In this document: piece after piece, positions 42,849 to 52,411 of the stretch
Layout of the letters: each line of letters begins with the position of its first letter
Numbering within the stretch: position 1 is the first letter of the stretch
Assembly: GCA_963775825.1 (NCBI GenBank)
Contig: CAVZKY010000068.1
Coordinates: 124,001-188,000, forward strand
DNA from: Bog-532 sp963775825
GTDB lineage: Bacteria > Actinomycetota > Actinomycetes > Streptosporangiales > Streptosporangiaceae
DNA: 64,000 nucleotides
Direction of reading: 5' to 3'
Position numbers and translations under genes: made by a program
Notes under the pieces: model-generated
What the model was told of the DNA's origin: nothing
The model's database searches: none
The model's input: only the letters and a program-made list of their open reading frames with translations

Positions 42849-43334
42849 CTATACGCCACTTTCAGGATCACGACTGCTCCGCAGCATTGCTCGTCTGCGC
42901 CGAAACGTCAAGCCTCAACCCGGCAGATCGGGCGACTTCATGCCGTGACAGATGCCACACAGGCCTGGACGTGTGAGCGGTTCCTAGCAGGGTATACCTC
43001 TTGATTCAGCAGGTGAGGCGCGTTTTCAGCGACTCCGCCGGACCGGGCGGGCCCGGGCCGGGTACCGCACATAGCAGAGATCTACGGAGCAGGCGCGAAA
43101 CCGGTACGTGGTTTCTAGCCGCTTAGCACAACCAGCCGGTCGCACGCAAACATTCCGCGCCGGAGAAATTTCTTTTTTCGGGCCGCTGCCGGATCGGCCC
43201 TGGGGCGGCGCACGCGGCCCAGCGCAGGGCCGCCGGATGCGGCAGCGACGCACGCGGCCCCCGCGGGCGCGAACGCGGCGCGGGCCGGTGCGCCGCGGCC
43301 GGCCTGCGCGCCGCGGCTGCCTGGGTCGCGGGCC

Positions 43335-43725
43335 TTACTTGACGGTGACGGTGGCGCCAGCGCCCTCGAGGGCCGCCTTCGCCTTGTCCGCCGCCTCCTT
43401 GTTGACGTTCTCGAGCACGAGCTTGGGCGCGCCGTCAACCAGGTCCTTGGCCTCCTTCAGCCCGAGGCTGGTGAGGGTGCGGACTTCCTTGATGACCTGG
43501 ATCTTCTTGTCGCCCGCGGCCTCGAGCGTGACGTTGAACTCGTCCTTCTCTTCCGCGCGCCGGGGCCTCGGCCCCACCGCCGCCGGCGGCCGGGGCCGCC
43601 ACGGCGACCGGCGCGGCCGCCTTGACGTCAAACGTGTCCTCGAACTGCTTCACGAACTCCGACAGCTCAAGGAGGGTCATCTCCTTGAACGCCTCGAGCA
43701 GGTCGTCGGTGCTGAGCTTCGCCAT
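43335..43725 (-). CDS. rplL: 50S ribosomal protein L7/L12 (one-base frame break)
   Basis: The N-terminal dimerisation domain (MAKLSTDDLLEAFKEMTLLE, FVKQFEDTFDVKAAAP) and hinge are in one frame. The C-terminal factor-binding domain (EEKDEFNVTLEAAGDKKIQV to GAGATVTVK) is in another. One extra base near 43553-43561 in a GC run explains the break; the corrected protein has 129 residues. Confidence 0.96.
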
Positions 43726-43803
43726 AGTGCTGGTTCCTCCGTCTACCTGGCGTCTATCTGTGTCATCGATGGCTCGCGGCCATCAGGTCCGGCCGCGGGC
43801 GGG

Positions 43804-44428
43804 TCAGCTCTCGCTGGCGCGCCCGGCCTGGGCTCTCGCCGGCTGGGCTCGCCCGGCGTCCTCGGCGGGCGCCTCCGGCGCTGCCTCCTGGCCGCCCTCG
43901 GCGCCGCCCTGCTCGGCCCGCTGGACCCGCAGAGCCTCGGCGAGCTGGGCGACCTGCGTCGGCAGCGCGTTGAACACCGCGGCGGCGCGGGACATCGACG
44001 CCGTCATGGCGCCGGCCAGCCTGGCGAGCAGAACCTCGCGCGGCTCCAGGTCAGCCAGCCGGGTGATCTCGTCGGGCGTGAGCGCCTTGCCGTCGAGCAC
44101 GCCCCCCTTGATCACCAGAGCGGGGTTGTCCCGGGAAAAGTCGCGCAGGCCCTTGGCGGCCTCGACCACGTCGCCGCCGACGAACGCGATGGCGGACGGG
44201 CCGGAAAGCAGCGACGCGAGCTGGTCCTGCAGACCGAGCCTCGCTGACCGCGATCTTGGTAAGGGTGTTCTTGACCACGCTGAACGTGGCGTTGTCCCCG
44301 AGCGACTGACGAAGCGCGCGGAGCTGCGAAACGCTGAGCCCGCGGTACTCGGTCAGCACGACGCTGTCCGAGTCCCGGAAACGGTCGGTGAGCTCCGTAA
44401 CGGCAGCCACCTTGTCCGCTCTCGCCAT
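43804..44428 (-). CDS. rplJ: 50S ribosomal protein L10 (one-base frame break)
   Basis: The start MARADKVAAVTELTDRFRDS and YRGLSVSQLRALRQSL are normal. The frame shifts after KNTLTKIAVSEA, where removal of one base near 44235-44241 gives GLQDQLASLLSGPSAIAFVG and the rest. The corrected protein has 207 residues, with an alanine/glutamate-rich tail. L10 carries the L7/L12 stalk and represses its own operon by binding the leader upstream. Confidence 0.95.
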
Positions 44429-44553
44429 GGGCCTCCTTTCTCCTGCCGGACCCGGCTCCGCCGTTTCGCGGCCGGCGCTGAGCCCGGACAGGACTCACGC
44501 GGCCCCGCGACAGGGCCGGGAAAGGTCTCCGATACGCACGAAGAAGTGCCCGT

Positions 44554-44690
44554 AAAAGCGAAACGCCCCAGGCGCAGGCGCACTGGGGCTTCGTCATGAT
44601 CCCGGGCAGGAGCCCGGGCACCACAAGCTTGCTCAGTTACCTGCGCAGGATGCCCGTTCTCCACGGGACCTTCGGTCACCTGAGCCGGAT
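44554..44690 (-). promoter_or_regulatory. L10 leader (ribosomal protein autoregulation element)
   Basis: On the minus strand the CTGCGCAGGT motif (about 44641) and a GAGCAAG segment, characteristic of bacterial L10 leaders, are followed by two hairpins. The second is GAAGCCCCAG...CTGGGGCGTTTC (44560-44592) with TTTT at 44554-44557, a plausible attenuator. Free L10 or the L10-L12 complex would bind and reduce rplJ-rplL expression. This assignment is from motif memory of the family. Confidence 0.7.
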
Positions 44691-44861
44691 GGCTCGTGAC
44701 AACCTGCGGTCTTCGGCAGCTACAGAGTACGTGGCCGCCCGCGCTCCGCCCGGGCCAAAATCAGGGCCGGCCCGGCAGGGAACGGCCGAAGTGCCCGTGG
44801 CCGGCACGCGAGGCGATACCGGCCCAGCACCCCGGCCGAATCGAGCGGGTATATCGCGAGC

Positions 44862-44990
44862 ACCGCGCGGTTACGCAGGCGCTCGTACCGGCCCAGCGAG
44901 CCGGGCCTCTGCCCGGCGAGTGGCCGGTGTCGGCGAGTACCACCGCGGGGCGCGGAGCGCAGCGGGGGTTCCAGGGGGCGTCACCCCGGG
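44862..44990 (-). repeat. Intergenic repeat, copy R6 (inverted, one hairpin unit)
   Basis: On the minus strand the rplA stop TAG is the first triplet of the repeat head TAGCCCGGGG-TGACG-CCCCC. One hairpin unit with ACACCGGCCACTCGCCGGGC and GCTGGGCCGGTAC follows. It lies between rplA and the L10 leader. Confidence 0.8.
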
Positions 44991-45713
44991 CTAAACCGCG
45001 GCGGGCTCTTCGTCCTCGATGAAGCCGCGGGTCTTGTTGGGGTCGACGGGGATGCCGGGGCCCATGGTCGTGGTGATCGTCGCCTTCTTGACGTAGCGGC
45101 CCTTGGCGGCGGCCGGCTTGAGCCGGATCACCTCGTCCAGCGCGGCCGCGTAGTTCTCCAGCAGCGCGCGGGGCGGGAACGAGGCCTTGCCGATCACGAA
45201 GTGCAGGTTGCCCTGCCGGTCGGTGCGGAACTCGATCTTGCCGCCCTTGATGTCGGACACCGCCTTGGCCACGTCGGGCGTGACCGTGCCGGTCTTGGGG
45301 TTCGGCATCAGGCCACGCGGGCCGAGGACCCGGCCGAGGCGTCCCACCTTGCCCATCAGGTCCGGGGTGGCGACAACCGCGTCGAAGTCCAGGAAGCCGC
45401 CCTGAATCCGCTCCACGAGGTCGTCGGAGCCAACGTAGTCCGCGCCGGCCGCGCGGGCCTGCTCGGCGCGGTCACCGGTCGCGAAGACGAGGACCCGCGC
45501 CGTCTTACCGGTGCCGTTCGGCAGGTTGACGGTGCCGCGGACCATCTGGTCGGCCTTGCGGGGGTCAACACCCAGCCGGAGGGCCACCTCGACGGTCGGG
45601 TCGAACTTGGTCACCGAAGCCGACTTGGCGAGGGCCACGGCCTCGGGCGGGCTGTAGAGCCGGTCACGGTCGATCTGCTCGGCGGCGTTGCGGTACGCCT
45701 TACTGCGCTTCAT
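44991..45713 (-). CDS. rplA: 50S ribosomal protein L1
   Basis: A 240-residue L1 (MKRSKAYRNAAEQIDRDRLY, GRLGRVLGPRGLMPNPKTGT, ITTTMGPGIPVDPNK). The ATG at 45713 is the family start. Its stop codon coincides with the edge of an intergenic repeat. Intact. Confidence 0.97.
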   Translation of the reverse strand: MKRSKAYRNAAEQIDRDRLYSPPEAVALAKSASVTKFDPTVEVALRLGVDPRKADQMVRGTVNLPNGTGKTARVLVFATGDRAEQARAAGADYVGSDDLVERIQGGFLDFDAVVATPDLMGKVGRLGRVLGPRGLMPNPKTGTVTPDVAKAVSDIKGGKIEFRTDRQGNLHFVIGKASFPPRALLENYAAALDEVIRLKPAAAKGRYVKKATITTTMGPGIPVDPNKTRGFIEDEEPAAV

Positions 45714-45792
45714 TGCTTTCTCCTGCTCAACTGAGGAGGTCGTGGTCCTGGGGCCGCGCCCGGCCCTCCCACGCCTGACGTCGTTCTGTTGT

Positions 45793-45815
45793 CCCGGCCG
45801 GTTCACCCGGCCGGG
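45793..45815 (-). terminator. 9-bp hairpin between rplK and rplA
   Basis: CCCGGCCGG (45793-45801) and CCGGCCGGG (45807-45815) pair around a 5-base loop, 11 bases after the rplK stop. It may act as a processing or attenuation site inside the L11 operon rather than a full terminator. Confidence 0.4.
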
Positions 45816-45825
45816 AGCGGCTGCG

Positions 45826-46260
45826 TCAGCCCTGGACCTGAATGCCCATCGAGCGGGCGGTACCGGCGATGATCCGTTCCGCCATCTCGATGCTCCGCGC
45901 GTTGAGGTCGGGCATCTTGGTCTGGGCGATCTCACGGACCTGGGCGGCGGAAATGGTGCCGACCTTGGTCTTGTGCGGCTCGCTGCTGCCCTTGGCGACC
46001 CCGGCCGCCTTCTTGATCAGCTCGGGCGCGGGCGGCGTCTTGGTGACGAACTCAAACGACCGGTCTTCGTAGATCGTGATCTCGACCGGAATGATGTTGC
46101 CCCGCTGGGCCTCGGTCGCGGCGTTGTACTGCTTGCAGAAGTCCATGATGTTCACGCCGTGCGGGCCAAGCGCGGTGCCGACGGGCGGCGCCGGGGTGGC
46201 CTGGCCGGCCGGCAGTTGCACCTTGACAACCGCAGCGACCCTTCTCCTCCTTGGAGGCAT
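45826..46260 (-). CDS. rplK: 50S ribosomal protein L11
   Basis: A 144-residue L11 with the proline-rich N-terminal domain (QLPAGQATPAPPVGTALGPH) and the rRNA-binding C-terminal domain (IAQTKMPDLNARSIEMAERI). It forms the GTPase-associated centre and is the thiostrepton site. Intact. Confidence 0.97.
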   Translation of the reverse strand: MPPRRRRVAAVVKVQLPAGQATPAPPVGTALGPHGVNIMDFCKQYNAATEAQRGNIIPVEITIYEDRSFEFVTKTPPAPELIKKAAGVAKGSSEPHKTKVGTISAAQVREIAQTKMPDLNARSIEMAERIIAGTARSMGIQVQG

Positions 46261-46335
46261 GGTTCCCTTTCCTTTTCCCGAGTTCCGGGGCTGCCGGGCT
46301 CGTCACCCGGCCGGTCAGGCCGGAGCTTTATACGG

Positions 46336-47335
46336 TCAGATCTTGGCGACCTGGTCGAAGGAGAGCTCGACGGGCGTCTCCCGGCCGAAGATCGACACCA
46401 GCACCTTGAGCTTCTGCGTGTCGGCGTTGATCTCGTTCACGGTCGCCGGAAGCGTCGCGAACGGGCCATCCATCACGGTAACCGACTCGCCGACCTCGTA
46501 GTCCACGGTCGGCGCCTTCGCGGCCTCGGCCTGCTTGACCTGCTCCTCGGGCTCCGGCGCGAGCAGCCCGGCCACCTCGTGCAGGCTGAGCGCCGAGGGA
46601 CGGCTGGACAGGCCGACGAAGCCGGTCACGCCCGGGGTGTTCCGGACCACCGCCCACGACTCGTCCGTCAGCTCCATCCGGACCAGGATGTAGCCGGGCA
46701 GCACCTTCTCCTGAGACCTGCTGCCGCTTGCCCTGCTTGATCTCGGTCACCTTGTGCACCGGGACCTCGATCTGGAAGATGTAGTCCTCCATGTTGAGCG
46801 AGGAGATCCGGTTCTCCAGGTTCGTCTTCACCCGGTTCTCATAACCCGCGTAGGAGTGAATGACATACCAGTCGCCGGGCATCGCCCGGAGCTGGCGCAT
46901 GAACTCCTCCACCGGGTCGGCCTCGGGCTCCTCGGCGGCCGCCTCGCCGACGGCCGCCTCGCCGACGGTAGTCTCATCGCCGATCACCTCGTCGCCGACC
47001 GCAGCGTCTCCCGCCTCGGTCCCGGCCGGCAGGGCGCCATCCGGCTCGGAGCCGTCGGACAGCGTGCCATCGGACAGGGTGGCGTCCGCCAGCGTGCCAT
47101 CGGACAGCTCGGTGCCGGGCCGGGCGGCGTCGGACAGCTCGGCATCGGACAGGGTGGCGTCGCCGAACCCGCCGGACAGGTTCTCGCCCGAGGAGTCGTC
47201 ATCGTCGTACGACGCGTCGTCCTCCGGCGTGGCCTCGGAGTCTTCGGTCACGTCGGCCTCCCCGCCTCGCTCGAATCCTGCGATCGCCTCGTCCGCGTCT
47301 GCGGAATCGCCCACCTGTACTTGGGGCTCGGACAC
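46336..47335 (-). CDS. nusG: Transcription factor NusG with long acidic N-terminal extension (frame break)
   Basis: The NGN domain (DWYVIHSYAGYENRVKTNLE) starts at about residue 145 and runs to KQGKRQQV. One base must be removed near 46705-46713 to continue with LPGYILVRMELTDESWAVVR and the KOW domain (GESVTVMDGPFATLPATVNE). The first 140 or so residues are acidic and repetitive, with many LSD, DGT and VGEAA phrases encoded by short DNA repeats (46930-47160). The GTG at 47335 gives M-S-E-P-Q-V-Q-V. Extended NusG is known in actinobacteria, but the LSD-type repeats are distinctive. Confidence 0.95.
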
Positions 47336-47390
47336 AATTACTCTTCCTTCTATGCTTCCTCGCGGATTCCTCCGCGCTTCCTTCGGTGCG

Positions 47391-47560
47391 GTGCTGGCCC
47401 GGGGATGACCCCCGGAGCCCCCGCGACGCCCCGCTCGGGCCGGTCGCCGTGACACCGGCCACTCACCCCAGGCGCATGGCCCGGGTTCGCGCCCGGCCGG
47501 CCGGCCCGACCGTCCGTATCCTTCACCGGCCTCACTCGTGACCGGCCTCGGCGGACGACC
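47391..47560 (+). repeat. Intergenic repeat, copy R7 (partial)
   Basis: A shortened head (GTGCTGGCCCGGGGATGACC-CCCGGAGCC) is followed by one unit starting ACACCGGCCACTCACCCCAG and containing GGCCCGGGTTCGC. It fills the nusG-secE gap in plus orientation. Confidence 0.65.
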
Positions 47561-47570
47561 CCCGAGCCCG

Positions 47571-47822
47571 TCAGCCGAAGAGCGCGATGACCAGCTTGGT
47601 AAAGCCATAGTCCAGGCTGGTGACGATCGCGATCATCACGACGATGAAAACCAGGGCGACGGTCGTGTACGTGCCCAGCTCCCGGCGGGTCGGCCAGATC
47701 ACCTTGTGCAGTTCGGCGACGATCTGGCGGAAGAACAACGCCGGAGTGGTGCGGTTGCGCTGTGCGGGGGGCTTATCGCCGCCCCGTCTCTCCGCGGCCT
47801 CACCGCGCGTCTGAGTCGCCAT
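47571..47822 (-). CDS. secE: Protein translocase subunit SecE
   Basis: An 83-residue short-form SecE: a charged N-terminus, the amphipathic FFRQIVAELHKVIWPTRREL segment and one transmembrane helix (VALVFIVVMIAIVTSLDYGF). It clamps SecY. It lies between tRNA-Trp and nusG as usual. Confidence 0.96.
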   Translation of the reverse strand: MATQTRGEAAERRGGDKPPAQRNRTTPALFFRQIVAELHKVIWPTRRELGTYTTVALVFIVVMIAIVTSLDYGFTKLVIALFG

Positions 47823-47891
47823 GTCCTCACCTATGAAGCGCTGAACGGTCAGGTATCTCTACCGCCGTCTTCCTACGATCAGTGTCCGTTG

Positions 47892-47965
47892 CAGGGCAGG
47901 AGGGACTCGAACCCCCAACCACCGGTTTTGGAGACCGGGACTCTAGCCAATTGAGCTACTGCCCT
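47892..47965 (-). tRNA. tRNA-Trp (CCA anticodon)
   Basis: Minus-strand 74-base cloverleaf. The acceptor AGGGCAG (47959-47965) pairs with CTGCCCT (47893-47899). The D arm is GCTCAATTGGCTAGAG, the anticodon loop CTCCAAA gives CCA, and the T arm is GGGGGTTCGAGTCCCTC. The 3' CCA is not encoded. It precedes secE. Confidence 0.96.
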
Positions 47966-48068
47966 TTGCCTGGTGACCTGGCCAGCTCGTGCCTTCCGGC
48001 CGCCACCTGGTGGGCGGCGTCGCCCGGAGGGCATGCGCCAGCAACGACGGAACACCATCAGACCCGAA

Positions 48069-48098
48069 AGTGTAGCCCGCATACGCGCCCCCGTCGAA
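48069..48098 (-). promoter_or_regulatory. Probable tRNA-Trp/secE promoter
   Basis: On the minus strand TTCGAC (48093-48098), 18 bases and TACACT (48069-48074) precede the tRNA by about 100 bases. The -10 and spacer match the rpoB promoter. The intergenic repeat R8 begins directly at the upstream edge of the -35. Confidence 0.45.
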
Positions 48099-48318
48099 CT
48101 GTGCTAGCCCGGGGGGCGACCCCCCGGAACCCCCCGCATGCGCTCCGCGCCCGCGCGGTGGTACTTCGCCGACACACCGGCCACTCGCCGGGCACAAGGC
48201 CCGGCTCGCTGGGCCGGTCACGAGCGCCTCACCGTAGGTCCTGCTGCGGTTCTCGCCGACAGCACCGGCCACTCGCCCGAGCCTTCGGCCCGGGACTCGC
48301 TGGGCCAGTAGCGGGAGG
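48099..48318 (+). repeat. Intergenic repeat, copy R8 (full, two hairpin units)
   Basis: Head CTGTGCTAGCCCGGGGGGCG-ACCCCCCGG, then two units (about 48177 and 48264) of the form ACCGGCCACTCGCCGGGCAC-AAGGCCCGG and ACCGGCCACTCGCCCGAGCC-TTCGGCCCGG. The inner stems differ between units but stay complementary. It lies between the divergent tRNA-Trp and aspC. Confidence 0.87.
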
Positions 48319-48412
48319 CCTCGCCTTGCCCCGTCAGGTTGATCACCGTATCCGCCTCGGTTGGGGACTTATCGATGTGCGGGGTAGGGCGGGTTGATGT
48401 CACCATGGGTGT

Positions 48413-49624
48413 ATGCCTTCGACACATCCTCGCATCTCGGCGCGCCTGTCCGCGATCGCCGAATCAGCCACCCTGGCGGTGGACGCCAAGGCCAAGGCGC
48501 TCAAGGCGGCCGGACGGCCGGTCATCGGCTTCGGCGCGGGCGAACCCGACTTCCCCACCCCCGGCTACATCGTCGAGGCGGCCCAGCGGGCGTGCGCGGA
48601 GCCCCGGTTCCACAAGTACACCCCCGCGGCCGGGCTGCCGGAGCTGCGGCAGGCCGTCGCGGACAAGACCGCGCGGGACTCTGGCTTTGAGGTCACGGCG
48701 GGCCAGGTCCTGATCACCAACGGCGGCAAGCAGGCGGTATTCCAGACTTTCGCGGCGCTGCTCGACCCGGGCGACGAAGTGCTCGTCCCCGCGCCGTACT
48801 GGACCACGTATCCCGAGGCCATCCAGCTGGCGGGCGGGGTGACGGTCCCGGTGGCGACCGACGAGAGCACGGGCTACCTGGCGTCGGTCGCCGACCTGGA
48901 GGCGGCGCGCACCGAGCGGACCAAGATCCTGCTCTTTGTGTCGCCGTCCAACCCCACCGGCGCGGTCTACCCGCCCGAGCAGGTGGCCGAGATCGGCCGC
49001 TGGGCCGCGGCCAACGGGCTGTGGGTCGTGACCGACGAGATCTACGAGCACCTGGTGTACGGCGACGCACGATTCTCCTCCATGCCGGTGATGGCCCCCG
49101 AAATCACCGAGCAGTGCGTGGTGGTGAACGGCGTGGCCAAGACGTACGCGATGACCGGCTGGCGGGTGGGCTGGATGATCGGCCCCGCCGACGTGATCAA
49201 GGCGGCGACCAACTTCGAGTCGCACGTCACGTCGAACGTCTGCAACGTCGCGCAGGCCGCCGCGCTCGCCGCCGTTTCCGGTGACCTGTCCGCGGTGGCC
49301 CAGATGCGCGAGGCGTTCGACCGGCGGCGGCGCACGATGACGCGGATGCTGAACGAGATCCCCGGCGTGGTCTGCCCCGAGCCGGAGGGCGCTTTCTACT
49401 GCTACCCGTCGGTGCAGGGCGTGCTGGGCAAGGAGATCGGCGGCCATCGGCCGGGCAGCTCCGCCGAGCTGGCCGCGCTGATCCTGGACGAGGCGGAGGT
49501 CGCGGTGGTGCCGGGTGAGGCGTTCGGCACACCGGGGTACTTCCGGCTGTCCTGCGCACTCGGCGACGCCGATCTGGAGGAAGGCGTTATGCGCATCGGC
49601 AAGCTGCTCAGCCAGGCCCGGTAG
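48413..49624 (+). CDS. aspC: Class I pyridoxal-phosphate aminotransferase (aspartate aminotransferase)
   Basis: A 403-residue fold-type I aminotransferase. It has GFGAGEPDFPTP near residue 40, SPSNPTGAVYP in the middle, and the PLP lysine in NGVAKTYAMTGWRVGW near residue 240. It ends with an arginine in YFRLSCALGD that binds the substrate carboxylate. This is subgroup Ib, which takes aspartate and related amino acids. It faces the divergent secE run, as in many actinobacteria. Intact. Confidence 0.9.
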   Translation: MPSTHPRISARLSAIAESATLAVDAKAKALKAAGRPVIGFGAGEPDFPTPGYIVEAAQRACAEPRFHKYTPAAGLPELRQAVADKTARDSGFEVTAGQVLITNGGKQAVFQTFAALLDPGDEVLVPAPYWTTYPEAIQLAGGVTVPVATDESTGYLASVADLEAARTERTKILLFVSPSNPTGAVYPPEQVAEIGRWAAANGLWVVTDEIYEHLVYGDARFSSMPVMAPEITEQCVVVNGVAKTYAMTGWRVGWMIGPADVIKAATNFESHVTSNVCNVAQAAALAAVSGDLSAVAQMREAFDRRRRTMTRMLNEIPGVVCPEPEGAFYCYPSVQGVLGKEIGGHRPGSSAELAALILDEAEVAVVPGEAFGTPGYFRLSCALGDADLEEGVMRIGKLLSQAR

Positions 49625-49695
49625 GCGCCCGGCGGGGCGCAGCCATGCGCACCGGACCGGCCCGGCGACCCGGCGCCAGGGGTCACACTAGGCGG

Positions 49696-50710
49696 ATGGC
49701 ACGTCCGCTCGATGAGCTTCCCAAGGCGCACCTGCACCTGCACCTCACGGGAGCGATGCGGCACTCGACGCTGGTCGAGCTGGCCCGCGCGCACCACGTC
49801 CATCTGCCGGCCGCGCTGGTCGAGGAGTGGCCGCCGAAGCTGAGCGGCGCGGACGAACGGGGCTGGTTCCGCTTTCAGCGGCTGTACGACACGGCCCGGT
49901 CGGTGCTGCGGACCCCGGCGGACATGCGGCGGCTACTGACCGAGATCGCCGAGGACGAGCGGACCGAAGGATCCCGCTGGCTGGAGATCCAGGTCGACCC
50001 GTCCGGGTACGCCGGGCGGTTCGGCGGGCTGACCCCCACCGTCGAGCTGGTGCTGGACGCCGCGGCCGGCGCCAGCGCGGCGACCGGGGTGGGGATCGCG
50101 GTCATCATCGCCGCGAACCGGACCAGGCACCCGCTGGACGCGCGCACACTGGCCCGGCTGGCCGTCCAGTACGCGGGACGCGGGGTGACCGGCTTCGGCC
50201 TCAGCAACGACGAGCGGCGCGGGCGGGCGGAAGACTTCGCCCCGGCGTTCCGGATCGCCGAGCGCGGCGGCCTGCTCGCGGTGCCGCACGGCGGGGAGCT
50301 GGCCGGGCCGGCCAGCGTGCGCGCCTGCCTGGATGAGCTGCACGCGGACCGGATCGGGCACGGCGTGCTGGCCGCACCGGACCACGAGCTGGTCAAGCGG
50401 CTGGCCACGCGCGGCGTCACGCTGGAGGTCTGCCCGTCGTCGAACGTGGCGCTGGGCATCGCGGCCCGCACCCGTGACGTGCCGCTGCGGCGCGCTGTTC
50501 GAATCCGGGGTGCCGATCGCGCTAGGCGCCGACGACCCGCTGCTGTTCGGCTCGCGGCTGGTCGCCCAGTACGGCATTGCCCGCCGCCAGCACGGCTTCT
50601 CCGACGCCGAGCTGGCCGACCTGGCCCGGATGTCGGTACTGGGCTCCGCCGCGCCCGCAGCGGTGCGCACGGAGACGCTGGCGGCCATCGACGACTGGCT
50701 CGCCGCCTGA
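49696..50710 (+). CDS. Adenosine deaminase-family protein (one-base frame break)
   Basis: About 337 residues of the amidohydrolase-fold adenosine/adenine deaminase family. The metal-binding start is LPKAHLHLHLTGAMR (residues 8-22), then FGLSNDE, VPHGGE and DRIGHGVL, with LEVCPSSNVALG near 250. The frame shifts near 50485-50496; removing one base gives ALFESGVPIALGADDPLLFG, which supplies the last aspartates. The ATG at 49696 is the family start. Substrate (adenosine, adenine or a related compound) is not fixed by sequence. It converges on murB, with the two ends meeting at TGACGTCA. Confidence 0.88.
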
Positions 50711-50712
50711 CG

Positions 50713-51812
50713 TCAGGCTGACCGAGGGTGCCGACGAGCACCGGCTCGATGACCAGCGTCACGCCGAAGGCGTCGCGCACGCCGTCACGGATCTGCCCGG
50801 CCAGGGCCAGCAGGCTGGACGTGCTGGCGCCGCCGGGGTTGATCAGGGCCAGCGTGTGCTTGGACGAGATACGGGCCGGCCCGGCGTGGCCCGGCCCGGG
50901 ATAGCCCTTGCCGAAGCCGGCGTGCTCGATCAGCCAGGCGGCGGGAACCTTCACGTGCCCGTCCGGGCCCGGGAAGTGCGGCACGCGCACGTCCGGTCCC
51001 TGGGCTCGCTGCGCCCGGCGGGTGACGCCGGCGAACTCGGCCTCGGTGAGGATCGGGTTGGTGAAGAACGACCCGGCGCTGCGGGTGTCCGGGTCGCCGG
51101 CGTCCAGCACCATGCCTTTGCGGGCGCGCAGCTTCAGCACGGCCGCGCGCGCCTCGCCGAGCGGAACCCGCTCGCCCACCGTGACCCCGAGCTCGGTGGC
51201 CAGCTCGGGATAGCGGACCGGAGCGGACCGCGGGCCAGGCGTGAGCCGGAAGGTGACGGCCAGGATGACGAACCGCCCGGTGGGCGATCCGGGGGTGAAG
51301 GGCGTGCGCTTGAAGGAGCTGGTCCGGTAGCCGAACCCGCACGCCGCGGCCGGGATCTCGGCTACGTGGCGGCGCTCGCGGTCATAGGCGCGCACGCTGG
51401 TGATCGTGTCGGCCACTTCCTGGCCGTAGGCACCGACGTTCTGGATCGGGGTGGCACCGGCCAGGCCGGGAATCCCGGACAGGCATTCCAGCCCGGCCAG
51501 TTCGGCGGCGACGCAGTGCGCCACCACGTCGTCCCAGTTCTCGCCCGCGGCGACGGTCATGGCCTGGGCCCCGGGATCAGCGGGCGCGAAGGAGAGCCCC
51601 CGGGTCGCCACCCGGACGACGATGCCGGGGAAGCCAGCGTCGGAAATCACCACGTTGCTGCCGCCGCCGAGCACGAACACCGGCTCGCCACGTTCGTCGG
51701 CGTCGCGGACCGCGGTCACCAGCGCGGCCTCGTCGGCAGGCTCGGCCAGGGTGGCGGCCGGGCCGCCGAGGCCCAGGGTGGTGAAGGCGGCCAGCGGCAC
51801 CTGCGTGCGCAT
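50713..51812 (-). CDS. murB: UDP-N-acetylenolpyruvoylglucosamine reductase
   Basis: A type I MurB of about 365 residues making UDP-MurNAc. It has a FAD-binding domain with FVLGGGSNVVISDAGFPG, then LSGIPGLAGATPIQNVGAYG, GYRTSSFK with the substrate-side Arg/Ser, and SAGSFFTNPI near the proton-donating serine. It ends near EPVLVG. As written the frame runs past the expected end; a one-base error near 50716-50733 would place the stop at 50713, three bases from the convergent gene's stop. The ATG overlaps the upstream dehydratase stop as TGATG. Confidence 0.92.
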
Positions 51813-52241
51813 CAGGGCAGGACCACGACCGCCCGGGCGCGGGTCAGGACCTTGGTACCGGCCGACCGGGCCACCAGGGCCAGGACGACCTTGTTCCCGT
51901 CGAGCTTCTCCACGACGGTGCCGCTGACCTCGATCGTCGTCCCCTGGTCGGTCGTCGGGCACGACGACCGGGGAGGAGAAGCGCACGCCGAACTCGACCA
52001 CGGCACCCGGGTCCCCGGCCCAGTCGCTGGCGAACCGGCCGACCTCGGCCATCGTGAACATGCCGTGCGCGATGACATCGGGCAGGCCGACCGACCTGGC
52101 GACCCGCTCGTTCCAGTGGATGACGTTGAAGTCACCGGAAGCGCCCGCGTATCTCACCAGGTCAAGCCGGGTGACCTGGTAGCTCTTTGGCGCTATCTCG
52201 GCGCCCGGTCGCACGTCCGCGTAGCTGACCGTCGCTGCCAC
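51812..52241 (-). CDS. MaoC-like (3R)-hydroxyacyl dehydratase subunit, HadB type (frame break)
   Basis: A 142-residue single hot-dog domain. The catalytic segment DFNVIHWNERVARSVGLPDV contains the hydratase-2 motif with Asp and His. The frame shifts near 51947-51957; removal of one base continues with QGTTIEVSGTVVEKLDGNKV. The GTG start gives M-A-A-T-V-S-Y-A-D-V. HadB-type subunits pair with HadA-type partners for fatty acid dehydration. The partner is probably the upstream gene at 52412. Confidence 0.85.
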
Positions 52242-52411
52242 GTTCCCGCCTCCGCTTCGCACTGGCCGTTGCCCCCGTCAGCCCCCGTTTTCCGGGTCTC
52301 CCCCGATGTCGTTCGTCTCCCGGTCCGGCTACCCGCCCGGTCCCCCGACCCAGCCTCGCCGCCCCGTCCAGCAGGGACTGTCATACCCAGCAAATGGCCG
52401 CACCCCGTACC

